Assembly: GCA_017474925.1 (NCBI GenBank)
Contig: JAFVGN010000006.1
Coordinates: 1-55,078, forward strand
Length of the DNA: 55,078 bases
DNA from: Prevotella sp.
GTDB taxonomy: Bacteria > Bacteroidota > Bacteroidia > Bacteroidales > Bacteroidaceae
Reading direction: 5' to 3'
A program made the translations under genes and the position numbers. Each line of letters opens with the position of its first letter. Position 1 is the stretch's first letter. Positions 48,639 through 55,078 of this stretch are shown here, piece after piece. Under the pieces are notes generated by a model. The model was not told the DNA's origin and did not search any database. It saw nothing but the letters and a program-made list of their open reading frames with translations.

Positions 48639-48756
48639 CTACCTTTTGGTAAGCTAATCGTTCGTTGCCAGACTGCCGCATAATCTTCTTCGCAGCATCC
48701 ATGACCAGCATAATCTCAGCCATGTCCGTCTGCCTTGCTTCCCTAATAATCCTCAT
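48628..48756 (-). pseudogene. N-terminal fragment of a GNAT acetyltransferase
   Basis: ATG at 48756 encodes MRIIREARQTDMAEIMLVMD, then AAKKIMRQSGN, the typical start of a GNAT protein in this phylum (usually continuing with a QW.GYP segment). After QSGN similarity stops, and the frame ends 13 codons later. About 120 residues including the acetyl-CoA site are absent. Confidence 0.6.
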
Positions 48757-48798
48757 TCCATTCTGCCATATTTCATTTGACTATCGTCGAATTCCTCC

Positions 48799-49341
48799 TC
48801 ACTCGGCAGAGCTCAAACGAGTTTGGCTCTGCTCTCGCTCGTTCGTCATTTCTTCACCCTGTTTATCATACTGTTTACGCTTGCCTACGGGAGGCTCTAT
48901 CTGGGTAATCTTAACCACTGCTGTACGTTCAAGACTACGGGCAATAGCATCGTCGAAAGCATCCATATGATGAGGGAGAAAACGCTGGCTGATGGCTCTT
49001 AATGCCTCAATCTTCTCCGCATGGTCTGTCACAATCTCTGCCTTACCTACGGCAGTTGCCGATTTGTACTGCAGCGTAAAGCTCCCATCTTTTGGGCCAA
49101 TTGTAGGCGTACATTTTGTAACAGCCGAGAGGAATACCGTCGGACAATGCGCTATGCAGTCCAACTTGTCACCCTCCAAGGCACAATGGAAATAGAAGGT
49201 TTTATCGTCTGTGCGTGCCAATGACAGGGGTAATCCGTATGGACTCCCATCAGGTCGCGTCATGCTGACTGTTACGTATGGAGCCTTATCCAACACCTCC
49301 AATGCGAAGGCGGCATTCATCTCTCTGCTTGCCTTTCTCAT
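48799..49341 (-). CDS. Pyridoxamine 5'-phosphate oxidase-like (Nim-type) FMN-binding protein
   Basis: Encodes 180 residues. The split-barrel fold is indicated by APYVTVSMTRPDGSPYGLPL, KTFYFHCALEGDKLDCIAHC, PTVFLSAVTKCTPTIGP and FTLQYKSATAVGKAEIVTD. Relatives include nitroimidazole reductases (Nim) and putative FMN oxidases, so a resistance role is possible but not shown. The last ~15 residues (NEREQSQTRLSSAE) are encoded by a palindromic repeat that also supplies the end of the gene, so the original C-terminus has probably been replaced. Confidence 0.85.
   Translation of the reverse strand: MRKASREMNAAFALEVLDKAPYVTVSMTRPDGSPYGLPLSLARTDDKTFYFHCALEGDKLDCIAHCPTVFLSAVTKCTPTIGPKDGSFTLQYKSATAVGKAEIVTDHAEKIEALRAISQRFLPHHMDAFDDAIARSLERTAVVKITQIEPPVGKRKQYDKQGEEMTNEREQSQTRLSSAE
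48802..48840. repeat. EQSQ-type palindromic repeat at the 3' end of the Nim-type gene
   Basis: The core GCAGAGCTCAAAC GA GTTTGGCTCTGC (48806-48832) is a near-perfect palindrome with one bulged base. On the minus strand it is read as EREQSQTRLSSAE. It is related to the repeat at 41318-41356. Confidence 0.7.
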
Positions 49342-49353
49342 AATCCTAATCTT

Positions 49354-49902
49354 TCATATAATTTCCTCTAAAGCTCCGGTCTCTGAATCAATGATAAACC
49401 CACGAACCACGATATCCTTTGGCACCAATGGATGAGTCTTGATGGTCTCAACGGTCTTGCGGACGGAGGTTGGAGTGTCCTTGAATCCTTCAAGCCACTG
49501 GTCGAGGTCAATGCCACACTTGCGGATGGTATCGAGCGTCTCATCCTTCACGCCACGGGCAATCATCTCATGGTGGAAGTGGTCATAGCTCATGTGGCAG
49601 GCTCCGCAATGAGAGTGTGCCACCACCATGATTTCCTGTACGCCAAGTTCATAGATGGCAACAATCAGGCTGCGCATGGCTGAGTCGAAAGCCGAGATAA
49701 CCAAGCCACCTGCGTTCTTGATAATTTTCGCATCACCGTTCTTCAGACCAAGTGCTGCAGGCAATAGTTTTGTCAGTCTGGTGTCCATACACGACAGTAC
49801 AGCCAGCTTCTTGTCTGGGTACTTGTCGGTCAGATATTTCTCGTAGCCTTTTTGTGCCACGAAGCTCTTATTGAAGTCGATAATCTGGTCTATCATACTC
49901 AT
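49354..49902 (-). CDS. Beta-class carbonic anhydrase
   Basis: Encodes 182 residues. It interconverts CO2 and bicarbonate. Zinc ligands are visible: LSCMDTRLTKLLPAALG (Cys and Asp) and VVAHSHCGACHMSYDHFHHE (His and Cys). IIKNAGGLVISAFDSAMRSL is the dimer/active-site segment. It is the compact Bacteroidetes/archaeal-like beta form. I prefer ATG 49902; ATGs at 49917 and 49896 are alternatives. It has its own promoter, divergent from the secreted flavin reductase-like gene. Confidence 0.93.
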   Translation of the reverse strand: MSMIDQIIDFNKSFVAQKGYEKYLTDKYPDKKLAVLSCMDTRLTKLLPAALGLKNGDAKIIKNAGGLVISAFDSAMRSLIVAIYELGVQEIMVVAHSHCGACHMSYDHFHHEMIARGVKDETLDTIRKCGIDLDQWLEGFKDTPTSVRKTVETIKTHPLVPKDIVVRGFIIDSETGALEEII

Positions 49903-49931
49903 AATACCTAAAATCATTTAAAATCAGAGGC

Positions 49932-49939
49932 CAAAGTTA
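49932..49939 (-). promoter_or_regulatory. Promoter -7 motif TAACTTTG for the carbonic anhydrase
   Basis: On the minus strand TAACTTTG lies 29 bases before the preferred ATG, back to back with TAAATTTG at 49962-49969 on the plus strand. Confidence 0.6.
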
Positions 49940-49961
49940 CTAATAATTAGGGAATTATTGC

Positions 49962-49969
49962 TAAATTTG
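49962..49969 (+). promoter_or_regulatory. Promoter -7 motif TAAATTTG for the secreted flavin reductase-like operon
   Basis: TAAATTTG lies 51 bases before the ATG at 50021 and fits TAnnTTTG. Confidence 0.55.
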
Positions 49970-50020
49970 CAACGATATTTAGGATAGTTTATAAACAAAC
50001 CCCAACAAAAGACTAAGATT

Positions 50021-50608
50021 ATGAGACAGAAGAAGATGATTATCGCCGCTCTCGCCGCTATGCTGATGGCTGTCACTCCTGCGTGTGCTCAGGAAGAGAA
50101 TGGTTTCAAGAAGTTCAACGTGAGGGAGGATTTCACTGAGAACGGTTTCCAATGGTTCCATGACGCAGAGTTGCTGGCGGTTGGCGACAAGGAGAAGAGC
50201 AATGCCATGACCATCGGCTGGGGTGGCATCGGCACACTCTGGGGACGTACTGCCCTGACGGTCTATGTCGCCGAGAAACGCTACACCAAGGAGTTCTTGG
50301 ACAAAGCTGAGTACTTTACCGTGATGGCCTTCGATGTTGAGCAGAGCAAGGTCCTGAACTACATGGGAACCAAGAGCGGACGCGACGGTGACAAGGCTCA
50401 GGCTCTTGGGCTTCATACTGCTTATACCGCCAATGGAACACCGTACTACACTGAGGCTGCGATGGTGATTGAGTGCAAGATTATGTATGCCGCACCCTTT
50501 GACCCTCAGCATTTCAAGAGCGATGTGCCCAAGAAGATGTATGCCAATTTCCCTGCCGGTATCCACTCCATGTATATCGGTGAGGCCACTAGTGCTTGGA
50601 AGAAATAA
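50021..50608 (+). CDS. Secreted flavin reductase-like protein
   Basis: Encodes 195 residues. A signal peptide (MIIAALAAMLMAVTPACAQ) leads a flavin-reductase-like split barrel: DAELLAVGDKEKSNAMTIGW, GGIGTLWGRTALTVYVAEKR, YTKEFLDKAEYFTVMAF and TGTKSGRDGD-like MGTKSGRDGDKAQALGL. An exported member is less common and implies a periplasmic flavin or redox role. It begins a plus-strand run with cyclophilin (8 bases on), thioesterase and a deoxyribosyltransferase-like gene. Confidence 0.85.
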   Translation: MRQKKMIIAALAAMLMAVTPACAQEENGFKKFNVREDFTENGFQWFHDAELLAVGDKEKSNAMTIGWGGIGTLWGRTALTVYVAEKRYTKEFLDKAEYFTVMAFDVEQSKVLNYMGTKSGRDGDKAQALGLHTAYTANGTPYYTEAAMVIECKIMYAAPFDPQHFKSDVPKKMYANFPAGIHSMYIGEATSAWKK

Positions 50609-50616
50609 ACACAAAT

Positions 50617-51345
50617 ATGAGAGTAAAAATTCAAACCATGCTTGGCGACATTGTAGTCCGCCTTTACGATGAGACTCCCATCCACCGTGACAATTTTGTA
50701 AAACTGGTGAAAGATGGCTATTATGATGGGACACTGTTCCATCGGGTGATAAAGGATTTTATGATTCAGGGAGGTGACCCAGACTCCAAGGGTGCCCCTG
50801 CTGGTAAGATGCTCGGCGTTGGCGGTCCAGACTATACGCTTGAGGCGGAAATCAAGGACGGTCTTTTTCATAAACGTGGAGCTTTGGCTGCTGCAAGACA
50901 AGGTGATGAAGTTAATCCGGAGCGTCGAAGTAGTGGTTCGCAATTCTATATTGTCTGGGGCCAAGTATATAATGAAGGAAAACTTCGTCAGTTCTCCAAG
51001 CAACTGAGGATGCAGAAAGTGCAGGATGCCTTTAATACACTTGCTGCCGAGCATCGTGCTGAGATTATGCAAATGCGCCGTGACAAGAATCGCGAGGGAC
51101 TTCAGGTACTTCAAGACAAACTAGCAGCACAAGCAGAGAGTAAGGTCGGTAAATCAGGATTAACCGATGACCAGTTGAAAATTTACTCTACCATTGGTGG
51201 TACTCCCCATCTTGACGGGCAATACACCGTATTCGGAGAGGTCGAGGAAGGCCTTGATGTGGTTGAGATGATTCAAGGTACTGCTACCGGACGTGCTGAC
51301 AGACCTGTAGATGACATCGAAATGAGAATGTTAGTAATTGAATAA
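50617..51345 (+). CDS. Cyclophilin-type peptidylprolyl isomerase
   Basis: Encodes 242 residues. Cyclophilin motifs: IVVRLYDETPIHRDNFVKLV, GTLFHRVIKDFMIQGGDPDS (active-site FHRV..FMIQGGD), SSGSQFYIVWG, LDGQYTVFGEVEEGLDVVEM. An insert of ~60 helical residues (EGKLRQFSKQLRMQKVQDAF and following) lies between the SQFFI-type strand and the final barrel strands, as in other Bacteroidetes proteins. There is no signal peptide, so it is cytosolic. I choose ATG 50617. Confidence 0.93.
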   Translation: MRVKIQTMLGDIVVRLYDETPIHRDNFVKLVKDGYYDGTLFHRVIKDFMIQGGDPDSKGAPAGKMLGVGGPDYTLEAEIKDGLFHKRGALAAARQGDEVNPERRSSGSQFYIVWGQVYNEGKLRQFSKQLRMQKVQDAFNTLAAEHRAEIMQMRRDKNREGLQVLQDKLAAQAESKVGKSGLTDDQLKIYSTIGGTPHLDGQYTVFGEVEEGLDVVEMIQGTATGRADRPVDDIEMRMLVIE

Positions 51346-51346
51346 T

Positions 51347-51721
51347 ATGCTGGAAGTTGGATTGAAACATACTAGCGAACTGATAGTAAATGATGCTCTG
51401 ACTGCTATTCAGATGGGGTCTGGAGATATGCCAGTCCTTGCCACCCCTGCCATGATGGCACTAATGGAGAATGCTGCCATGCTTGCTGTTATTGACGAAC
51501 TACCTGAAGGTTGCACGACCGTTGGCGGTCATATAGAATCTTCACATCTGAAGCCTTCAAAGATTGGTGACAAGGTAACTGCAAAAGCCGAGGTGACCAA
51601 GGTTGATGGCAAGAAGATACAGTTCAAAGTGTCTGCTTCTTCTGGCGACATCCTACTTGGTGAGGGTACACATCTGAGATTCATTGTTGACAGAGAACGT
51701 TTCATGTCAAAACTTGGATAA
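51347..51721 (+). CDS. Hotdog-fold thioesterase (fluoroacetyl-CoA thioesterase-like)
   Basis: Encodes 124 residues of the hotdog fold: MPVLATPAMMALMENAAMLA (Thr/Glu segment), EGCTTVGGHIESSHLKPSKI (His/Ser region), GDKVTAKAEVTKVDGKKIQF, GEGTHLRFIVDRERF. Related enzymes hydrolyse short acyl-CoA or aromatic acyl thioesters. It starts 1 base after the cyclophilin stop, and the next gene starts at the base following its own stop. Confidence 0.85.
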   Translation: MLEVGLKHTSELIVNDALTAIQMGSGDMPVLATPAMMALMENAAMLAVIDELPEGCTTVGGHIESSHLKPSKIGDKVTAKAEVTKVDGKKIQFKVSASSGDILLGEGTHLRFIVDRERFMSKLG

Positions 51722-52042
51722 ATGGTACAGAACTACAAGGTCATCACCCTCTGCGGAAGCACCCGTTTCAAGGAGCAATACATGGAAGTTCAGAAACGGC
51801 TGACGCTCGAAGGCTGTATTGTCATCAGCGTTGGTCTATTCGGACATTCCGGTGATGAAGAGGTCTGGAAACCTGGCACAAAGGAAATGCTTGATGATAT
51901 GCATCTGCGTAAAATCGACATGGCAGATGAGATCTATGTCATCAATGTAGGTGGCTATATCGGCGAGAGTACCAGACGTGAGATAGCATACGCTGAGAAG
52001 ACAGGAAAGAAAGTGAATTATCTGGAGCCTATCAATCCATAA
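51722..52042 (+). CDS. Nucleoside 2-deoxyribosyltransferase-like protein
   Basis: Encodes 106 residues. KVITLCGSTRFKEQYMEVQK (CGSxRF nucleotide-binding start), SVGLFGHSGDEEVW, MHLRKIDMADEIYVINVGGY and IGESTRREIAYAEKTGK fit the small Rossmann-like fold of deoxyribosyltransferase relatives (DUF4406-type). Its catalytic role is unproven. It directly abuts the thioesterase stop and ends the operon. Confidence 0.75.
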   Translation: MVQNYKVITLCGSTRFKEQYMEVQKRLTLEGCIVISVGLFGHSGDEEVWKPGTKEMLDDMHLRKIDMADEIYVINVGGYIGESTRREIAYAEKTGKKVNYLEPINP

Positions 52043-52044
52043 AC

Positions 52045-52075
52045 AAAACGAGGAACCCCATTGCTGAGATTCCCC
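52045..52075. terminator. Imperfect hairpin between convergent genes
   Basis: ACGAGGAACCCC ... GGGGAATC-type pairing (GGAA/TTCC and ACG/CGT arms with bulges) lies between the deoxyribosyltransferase-like stop (52042) and the minus-strand gene stop (52115). On the minus strand it is followed by CGTTTTGTTT. Confidence 0.45.
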
Positions 52076-52114
52076 GTGAGTCCTTTTGCAAGGCATATAG
52101 AGAGTTTACGGAAA

Positions 52115-52816
52115 TTACCTGCGTCCGCCGAAGTGACCAGAACCGCTGTGATGACCGTTAGGACGACTGGTACTCACCGTCGTATTCTGAGCAATCTGAC
52201 GATTGGGCGTATTGTGATAGCCGTTGCCAGCGTTATGCCCTCTGCCATTGTTCACATTCGCATTTGAGTGGCCATTGTTGCGCCAAGTCTTGTTGTCATT
52301 GTTGTGAGCAACAGGCTTGTTGCTGTGAGCTGTCGGAGTATTGTGATGCACTGCAGGAGCGGGCTTGTTCACGTGACGGTCAGCATAGAAACGATCGTGC
52401 TTGTGGCTGTTTCCACCCTTGTAAGTCACGAATACCCTCGGACGGTCATTGTAGAAATGGCCTCTGTTATAGTGAGAGTACACTGCGAATGTCCAGCCTC
52501 CAGCCTTCCATGCCACGGGGCGATAGAAGTGTGCCAGAGTTATGTACTTGTCGTACTGCCAGGCGTTCAGCACGAAACGGAGGTCAGCATTGCGACGATC
52601 CCACCAGATGCCGAAGACATCACCTTGTCTGTTCAGGCTCATCAGGTAGTCGAGGTTGATCTCATAGACTGCCTCATACTGTGCAGCAGTGAGGTTCAGC
52701 TCGTAAGCCATCTTGTCGCTCAGGAACAGTGCCTCGTTCTTTGCTGCGTTATAGCTCATTGCATTGGCCGAGATAGTCATGACCATCATCACTGCCAGGA
52801 TCATCATCTTCTTCAT
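52115..52816 (-). CDS. Secreted His/Asn-rich protein of unknown function
   Basis: Encodes 233 residues. Signal peptide ~1-19. A folded N-terminal part (~20-130) contains AAQYEAVYEINLDYLMSLNR and GIWWDRRNADLRFVLNAWQY. From ~130 the sequence becomes low-complexity, rich in His, Asn and Gly (HNTPTAHSNKPVAHNNDNK, NGHHSGSGHFGGRR). The tail could bind metal, but nothing proves it. I know of no named family. The gene is monocistronic. Confidence 0.7.
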   Translation of the reverse strand: MKKMMILAVMMVMTISANAMSYNAAKNEALFLSDKMAYELNLTAAQYEAVYEINLDYLMSLNRQGDVFGIWWDRRNADLRFVLNAWQYDKYITLAHFYRPVAWKAGGWTFAVYSHYNRGHFYNDRPRVFVTYKGGNSHKHDRFYADRHVNKPAPAVHHNTPTAHSNKPVAHNNDNKTWRNNGHSNANVNNGRGHNAGNGYHNTPNRQIAQNTTVSTSRPNGHHSGSGHFGGRR

Positions 52817-52975
52817 ATCTTAATCTCCTATACTTTAAATGGTGAGACATTAATTTCTTTTTCTCAGTGCAAAGTACGGCATTTTTCTCGGCATTTACAA
52901 AGGAAAAATCATAATTCGGAGGGGATTTTTCCCTATTTGTAAGTAGGGAAATCTCCTCATTTCAATTTTTATTCG

Positions 52976-53058
52976 TACCTTTGAGCTACGCTCGAAGGCA
53001 CTCCCGCTCGGAAATACTCAAATATATTTGGTATTTCACTCGCTTATTCGTACCTTTG
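52976..53058 (+). promoter_or_regulatory. Promoter-bearing repeat before yjbQ, with two TACCTTTG motifs
   Basis: TACCTTTG occurs at 52976-52983 and 53051-53058. The second is preceded by CTCAAATATATTTGGTATTT and CACTCGCTTATTCG, the same module as at 22110 and 30229. The start codon at 53067 is eight bases beyond. Upstream, 52918-52955 forms a hairpin (CCCTA/TAGGG with longer arms). Confidence 0.65.
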
Positions 53059-53066
53059 TACCTCGT

Positions 53067-53480
53067 ATGGTACAGCAAATTGAAATAACCCTGAAGCCGA
53101 AATGCCGCGGCTTCCATCTGGTGACGAGCGAGATAATGAGCCAGTTGCCGAAATTGCCGAAGACTGGCATTGTGAACATATTCACAAAGCACACCAGTTG
53201 TGGACTGAGTATCAACGAGAACTGCGACCCTGATGTTCGTGTGGATATGGAAACCATCTTCAACCGTCTCGTGCCAGAGAATAGTCCTGAGTACGAGCAT
53301 ACGCTGGAAGGTGCCGACGACATGCCTGCTCATGCCAAATCGACGCTGAGTGGTGTCAGTATCACCATTCCCATCACTGATGGCAGGTTGAACCTCGGCA
53401 CCTGGCAGGGCATCTACTTCTGCGAGTTCCGCAACTACGGCGGCTCCAGAGAGTTGGTAGTAACAATTATTGGAGAATGA
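53067..53480 (+). CDS. YjbQ-family (UPF0047) protein
   Basis: Encodes 137 residues. Motifs: KCRGFHLVTSEIMSQLPKLP, GIVNIFTKHTSCGLSINENC (HTS motif), DDMPAHAKSTLSGVSITIPI (D.HAH.K-type segment) and LGTWQGIYFCEFRNYGG. The family is associated with a secondary thiamine-phosphate synthase activity, but the physiological role is unsettled. ATG 53067 follows the promoter closely. The stop overlaps the transporter start by four bases (ATGA). Confidence 0.92.
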   Translation: MVQQIEITLKPKCRGFHLVTSEIMSQLPKLPKTGIVNIFTKHTSCGLSINENCDPDVRVDMETIFNRLVPENSPEYEHTLEGADDMPAHAKSTLSGVSITIPITDGRLNLGTWQGIYFCEFRNYGGSRELVVTIIGE

Positions 53481-54388
53481 AACAAAAGGGAATCGTCTGT
53501 GGAATACTGTCAGCAATCTGTTACGGAACAAACCCGTTCGGAGCTTTGCCCCTATATGACGAAGGGGTGAATACGGCATCGGTTTTGTTCTACCGTTTCT
53601 CCATGGCTGTAGTCATATTACTTGTGATGCTGTTGATTAGAAGAAAGTCAATGAGGGTCAAAAAGAACGAAATGAAGGTCTTGGCAACTTTGGGCATTCT
53701 GATGGCTGTTGCAAGTATCACCTTCTATCAGAGTTTCCACTATATGGATGCCGGCATTGCTTCCACCATTCTGTTTGTTTATCCTGTAATGGTGGCAGTC
53801 ATCATGTCCGCATTCTTTAAGGAAAGTATAACCCTATCCACCATATCCGCAATTTTCCTGGCGCTTCTGGGCATTGTCATGTTATATCATGGTGGAGAAA
53901 CTGCTACTTTAAGTACATTGGGAGTCATTCTTGTCATACTTTCGTCCCTGACCACTGCCATCTATATCGTGGTGGTTAATCAGTCGCAGATACAGATGTC
54001 ACCACTAAAACTGACATTCTATGTGTTGCTGATATGTGTGATGTTCCTGTTGGCCTATTCCTTCACCTCGTCGGATTTACAGCTCCAACTGCCGCCATCA
54101 CCCAGGGCATGGTTCTTTGCTGGCTGGTTGGGATTGGTGCCGACAGTACTCTCTCTGGTATTCATGACCATTGCCGTTCGTGAGGCAGGAGCCACACCGA
54201 CAGCCATCATGGGAGCCTTGGAACCTCTGACTGCAGTAACCATTGGCGTACTTGTCTTCGGAGAGTCTCTTACCCTTCGGCTGATCATAGGAATCGTCTT
54301 CATATTGTTGGCTGTCATGATTATTGTTCTTGGGAAGAAATTCCACCCGCGTACAATCAAACACTTATTTTCAAAAGCAGTCGATTGA
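53477..54388 (+). CDS. EamA-family (DMT superfamily) transporter
   Basis: Encodes 303 residues with ten membrane helices in two EamA repeats (~1-140 and ~150-290). The first has CGILSAICYGTNPFGALPLY and TFYQSFHYMDAGIASTILFV; the second has VPTVLSLVFMTIAVREAGAT, PTAIMGALEPLTAVTIGVLV and FGESLT. Members export metabolites or amino acids. It is translationally coupled to yjbQ. Confidence 0.92.
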   Translation: MKQKGIVCGILSAICYGTNPFGALPLYDEGVNTASVLFYRFSMAVVILLVMLLIRRKSMRVKKNEMKVLATLGILMAVASITFYQSFHYMDAGIASTILFVYPVMVAVIMSAFFKESITLSTISAIFLALLGIVMLYHGGETATLSTLGVILVILSSLTTAIYIVVVNQSQIQMSPLKLTFYVLLICVMFLLAYSFTSSDLQLQLPPSPRAWFFAGWLGLVPTVLSLVFMTIAVREAGATPTAIMGALEPLTAVTIGVLVFGESLTLRLIIGIVFILLAVMIIVLGKKFHPRTIKHLFSKAVD

Positions 54389-54770
54389 AATTATATTATT
54401 ATGTCAAGACGAGAATACATTCAGCGATGAAGAGCAGACAGGGCATCATACGACTTTGGCCGTCCCAAATGGCATTTGCTGGAAACATTGAAGGTTCCTT
54501 CTACCTATCGTGGCATGCGAATCGTCTATTCGTATGATGATGGTTCCCATGATGATTTCAACGTCAGCGAAGAATTGAATATCGAATACTATGACTGACT
54601 ACGAGTCCATATGGCGCACACAAGATGAAATCAGAACGGTGCCATCCAAGGCCAATTTTTGCGGCTATTTTGCGGCGATTTTTGATGATTCTGTTTGTTT
54701 TAGCGCGTATTTAAGTTATATTTAACTCAAAATCATATTAACAACCTGCCTGCTGCCATAAGACAAAAAT
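54389..54770 (+). other. Stretch with short broken coding remnants
   Basis: No complete gene is supported. One frame open from about 54431 to TGA at 54596-54598 encodes DFGRPKWHLLETLKVPSTYR, then GMRIVYSYDDGSHDDFNVSE and ELNIEYYD, which looks like the C-terminus of a protein without a start. An overlapping 44-codon frame (54591-54725, MTDYESIWRTQDEI...) and a nine-codon frame at 54401 follow no known family. The region adjoins a tRNA-type integration site, so decayed mobile DNA is likely. Confidence 0.4.
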
Positions 54771-54771
54771 T

Positions 54772-54794
54772 CCTGTAAGTTGCTGACTTACAGG
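54772..54794 (-). terminator. Terminator of the disrupted tRNA locus
   Basis: CCTGTAAGT / ACTTACAGG, a perfect nine-base stem with a five-base loop, followed on the minus strand by AATTTTTGTC. It lies 11 bases beyond the tRNA 3' fragment, as expected for the native terminator. Confidence 0.75.
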
Positions 54795-54805
54795 AGATTG
54801 TTTTG

Positions 54806-54827
54806 GGTGCCCGGTGGGACTCGAACC
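54806..54827 (-). tRNA. 3'-terminal fragment of a tRNA gene (attachment site)
   Basis: On the minus strand GGTTCGAGTCCCACCGG continues to GCACC: this is a tRNA T-loop (TTCGAGT), the 3' half of the T-stem and the 3' acceptor strand. The sequence upstream (GAC before the fragment) does not complete the T-stem, and no anticodon arm is present, so only the 3' end remains. With an integrase gene 187 bases away this marks one end of an integrated element. Confidence 0.8.
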
Positions 54828-55013
54828 GTCATTATGAATTTCTAAGATTTTTAAAAAACACACATAGGATACTGTATATCAGCATGTTATAAAGATTATT
54901 AAAATTTTGAGTGTTCAAAAGAATTCATAAAAACTTAAAAATGTTCCATCAATGTTCCATCAATTCAAAAACTTTTTTGTACCTTTGCACCCGATAATCA
55001 AAACAAGATCAAG

Positions 55014-55078
55014 ATGGCAAAAAAGTACTTTCTGAGGACAAAGGAAACAAAGGGACGCGCTAACTTATATATAGAGGT
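55014..55078 (+). CDS. Probable tyrosine-type integrase, N-terminus only (runs off the window)
   Basis: ATG at 55014 opens MAKKYFLRTKETKGRANLYI, cut by the window end. A basic start of this kind followed by a beta-strand is typical of phage/ICE integrases of Bacteroidetes with an arm-binding or SAM-like N-terminus. Assignment rests mainly on the adjacent tRNA 3' fragment. A TACCTTTG motif (54979-54986) and a direct repeat of ATGTTCCATCA (54941-54963) precede it. Confidence 0.5.
   Translation, partial: MAKKYFLRTKETKGRANLYIE

Noticed and set aside
54591-54725. 44-codon frame MTDYESIWRTQDEI... near the integration site
   Set aside because: No recognisable family, odd composition toward the end, and location in a stretch of broken frames; treated as debris.

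Overview
The window is chromosomal DNA of a Bacteroidales bacterium, most likely Prevotella or a close relative. Three things point there. Promoters carry the Bacteroidetes -7 motif TAnnTTTG (very often TACCTTTG). Many genes belong to families typical of this group (DUF3667, DUF3836, DUF4112, DUF4924, DUF5056, DUF6249, DUF2023, HU-like proteins). There is also type IX secretion machinery and a protein with a matching C-terminal sorting tail. No rRNA, CRISPR array or complete insertion sequence was seen. The right edge enters an element integrated at a tRNA 3' end.

Layout. 1-5 kb: a small membrane protein, a DUF418 membrane protein, a MATE transporter with an ATPase-like tail and a DUF3667 protein, interleaved with three relics of one IS1380-family left end and copies of a short palindrome. 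5-9 kb: a secreted M13 metallopeptidase, a DUF3836 protein, a lipoprotein and a broken regulatory-domain gene. 8.9-10.9 kb: exbB, an unlisted 42-residue membrane protein, and two exbD genes. 10.9-13.4 kb (minus): an RsmF-type rRNA methyltransferase, thyA and folA. 13.5-15.4 kb: DUF6249, PspC, an ECF sigma factor and a DUF5056 probable partner. 15.4-22 kb (minus): a PorE-like type IX secretion component, a pectate lyase with sorting tail, and a GH28-GH105 fusion, i.e. pectin breakdown. 22.3-28.9 kb (minus): a complete trpBEGDCFA operon behind a leader peptide with three consecutive Trp codons and an attenuator.

29-42 kb: a ROK sugar kinase divergent from a LysE-type exporter followed by DUF4924, rfbD, prfC, tsaC and a ClC channel; an acyl-CoA synthetase; a LOG-like protein; DUF4112; a LytTR regulator; DUF2023 and flavodoxin. 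42.4-49 kb is a decaying region. panE, an HU-like gene, a Vat/CatB-type acetyltransferase, a GNAT gene and a metal-binding-domain gene are all shortened, while a YgjP-type peptidase, an SDR, a cysteine desulfidase-like enzyme, a flavin reductase and an FMN-binding oxidase look intact. 49-54.4 kb: carbonic anhydrase, a secreted flavin reductase-like protein, cyclophilin, thioesterase, a deoxyribosyltransferase-like protein, a His/Asn-rich secreted protein, YjbQ and an EamA transporter.

Three patterns stand out. First, several genes keep both original ends but have lost their middle. Second, short palindromic repeats occur as promoter modules, at the edges of IS relics, and in frame inside coding sequences. 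Third, the trp operon appears to be controlled by ribosome-mediated attenuation. All family names come from motif recognition by eye; no database search was run.
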